Below are positions 14,319 to 14,484 of a stretch of DNA of 14,484 nt, piece after piece. The stretch is taken from the NCBI GenBank assembly GCA_021636625.1, contig JAJWLX010000079.1, forward strand, positions 1 to 14,484, written 5' to 3'. Each line of letters begins with the position of its first letter. Position 1 is the stretch's first letter. Source of the DNA: Prevotella sp. GTDB lineage: Bacteria > Bacteroidota > Bacteroidia > Bacteroidales > Bacteroidaceae. The notes beneath the pieces are model-generated. The model was not told the origin of the DNA. It saw nothing but the letters and a program-made list of their open reading frames with translations, and made no database searches. Position numbers and translations under genes: made by a program.

Positions 14319-14322
14319 CAAA
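14291..14322 (-). promoter_or_regulatory. Promoter for the merR-family gene
   Basis: On the minus strand the -33 TTTG (14322..14319) and -7 TAATTTTG (14298..14291) are 20 bases apart. The start should be near 14284, giving a leader of about 33 nt. It overlaps the oppositely directed alaS promoter almost completely. Confidence 0.75.
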
Positions 14323-14338
14323 GTTTTTCGGAAGAAAA

Positions 14339-14388
14339 TGCCCTTAAGGGCAAAAAATAATCCAAACAGAGGAGAAATACAGCCTCTG
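14339..14388 (+). promoter_or_regulatory. Palindrome and inverted repeat in the alaS leader
   Basis: A perfect 14-bp palindrome TGCCCTTAAGGGCA (14339-14352) lies about 14 nt after the predicted alaS transcription start and is followed by AAAAAATAA. Further on, CAGAGG (14367-14372) and CCTCTG (14383-14388) form a 6-bp stem with a 10-nt loop. The first could be a protein-binding operator; either could be an RNA element controlling alaS. No T-box features are seen. Confidence 0.5.
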
Positions 14389-14431
14389 AAACAACATTTG
14401 AGAATTAAAAAAGATTAATATAAAAGATAAT

Positions 14432-14484
14432 ATGATGACAGCTAATGAAGTGCGCGAATCCTTCAAGAAATTCTTCGAAGGTAA
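14432..14484 (+). CDS. alaS: Alanyl-tRNA synthetase, first 17 codons
   Basis: The window ends 53 nt into this gene. The visible product begins M-M-T-A-N-E-V-R-E-S-F-K-K-F-F-E-G, which matches the conserved N-terminus of AlaRS (pattern LTxxEIRxxFxxFF). The enzyme charges tRNA-Ala. Two consecutive ATG codons (14432 and 14435) are possible starts. The assignment rests on this short N-terminus plus the divergent MerR neighbour, an arrangement I recall from other Bacteroidota. Confidence 0.82.
   Translation, partial: MMTANEVRESFKKFFEG

Noticed and set aside
1..14484. CRISPR, IS element, prophage or defence system
   Set aside because: No regularly spaced repeats with unique spacers, no transposase or integrase-like protein, and no defence-family motif in any frame. 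The heptamer repeats are too short and contiguous for CRISPR.

Overview
The window looks like core chromosome of a Bacteroidota species, most likely Prevotellaceae (Prevotella/Segatella type). The evidence is the phylum-type promoter box TAnnTTTG in front of most transcription units, A-rich leaders with almost no Shine-Dalgarno sequences, and a Bacteroidota-like gene order (rsfS-ftsH-cdsA; surE-lpxB; parA-parB-DUF5683-mltD-rel; merR divergent from alaS). The genus is inferred from protein character only. I see no insertion sequence, prophage, CRISPR array, defence island or other obvious mobile DNA.

Layout. (1) 1-262: the 5' two thirds of a tRNA-Gln(CUG) gene on the minus strand, cut by the window edge, shares an AT-rich divergent promoter region with the next unit. 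(2) 263-3806, plus: rsfS (ribosome silencing), ftsH (membrane protease) and cdsA (CDP-diacylglycerol synthesis), ended by a bidirectional hairpin terminator. (3) 3902-6160, minus: surE (nucleotidase), then lpxB (lipid A disaccharide synthase) with an unusual Ala/Glu/Arg/Lys-rich C-terminal extension. (4) 6315-13847, plus: chromosome partition genes parA and parB, a DUF5683 membrane protein, a LysM lytic transglycosylase (mltD-like), a RelA/SpoT-type (p)ppGpp enzyme with intact hydrolase and synthetase motifs, and a secreted pectinesterase. (5) 13904-14484: a short MerR-family regulator on the minus strand, divergent from the first 17 codons of alaS, with two promoters occupying the same stretch of DNA.

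How the genes relate. The left half combines ribosome control, membrane proteostasis, phospholipid precursor supply and lipid A synthesis, which is envelope growth tied to translation. The middle cluster links chromosome segregation, wall cleavage and the stringent response. The pectinesterase is the one accessory-looking gene and fits a plant-polysaccharide-using gut or rumen bacterium.

I did not find a clearly new multi-gene system. The most interesting non-textbook signals are a period-7 intergenic repeat (consensus AAGTTCA) present three times as exactly five heptamers, always just 3' of a gene and in its sense orientation; the coiled-coil tail on LpxB; and the superimposed antiparallel merR/alaS promoters with a nearby 14-bp perfect palindrome.
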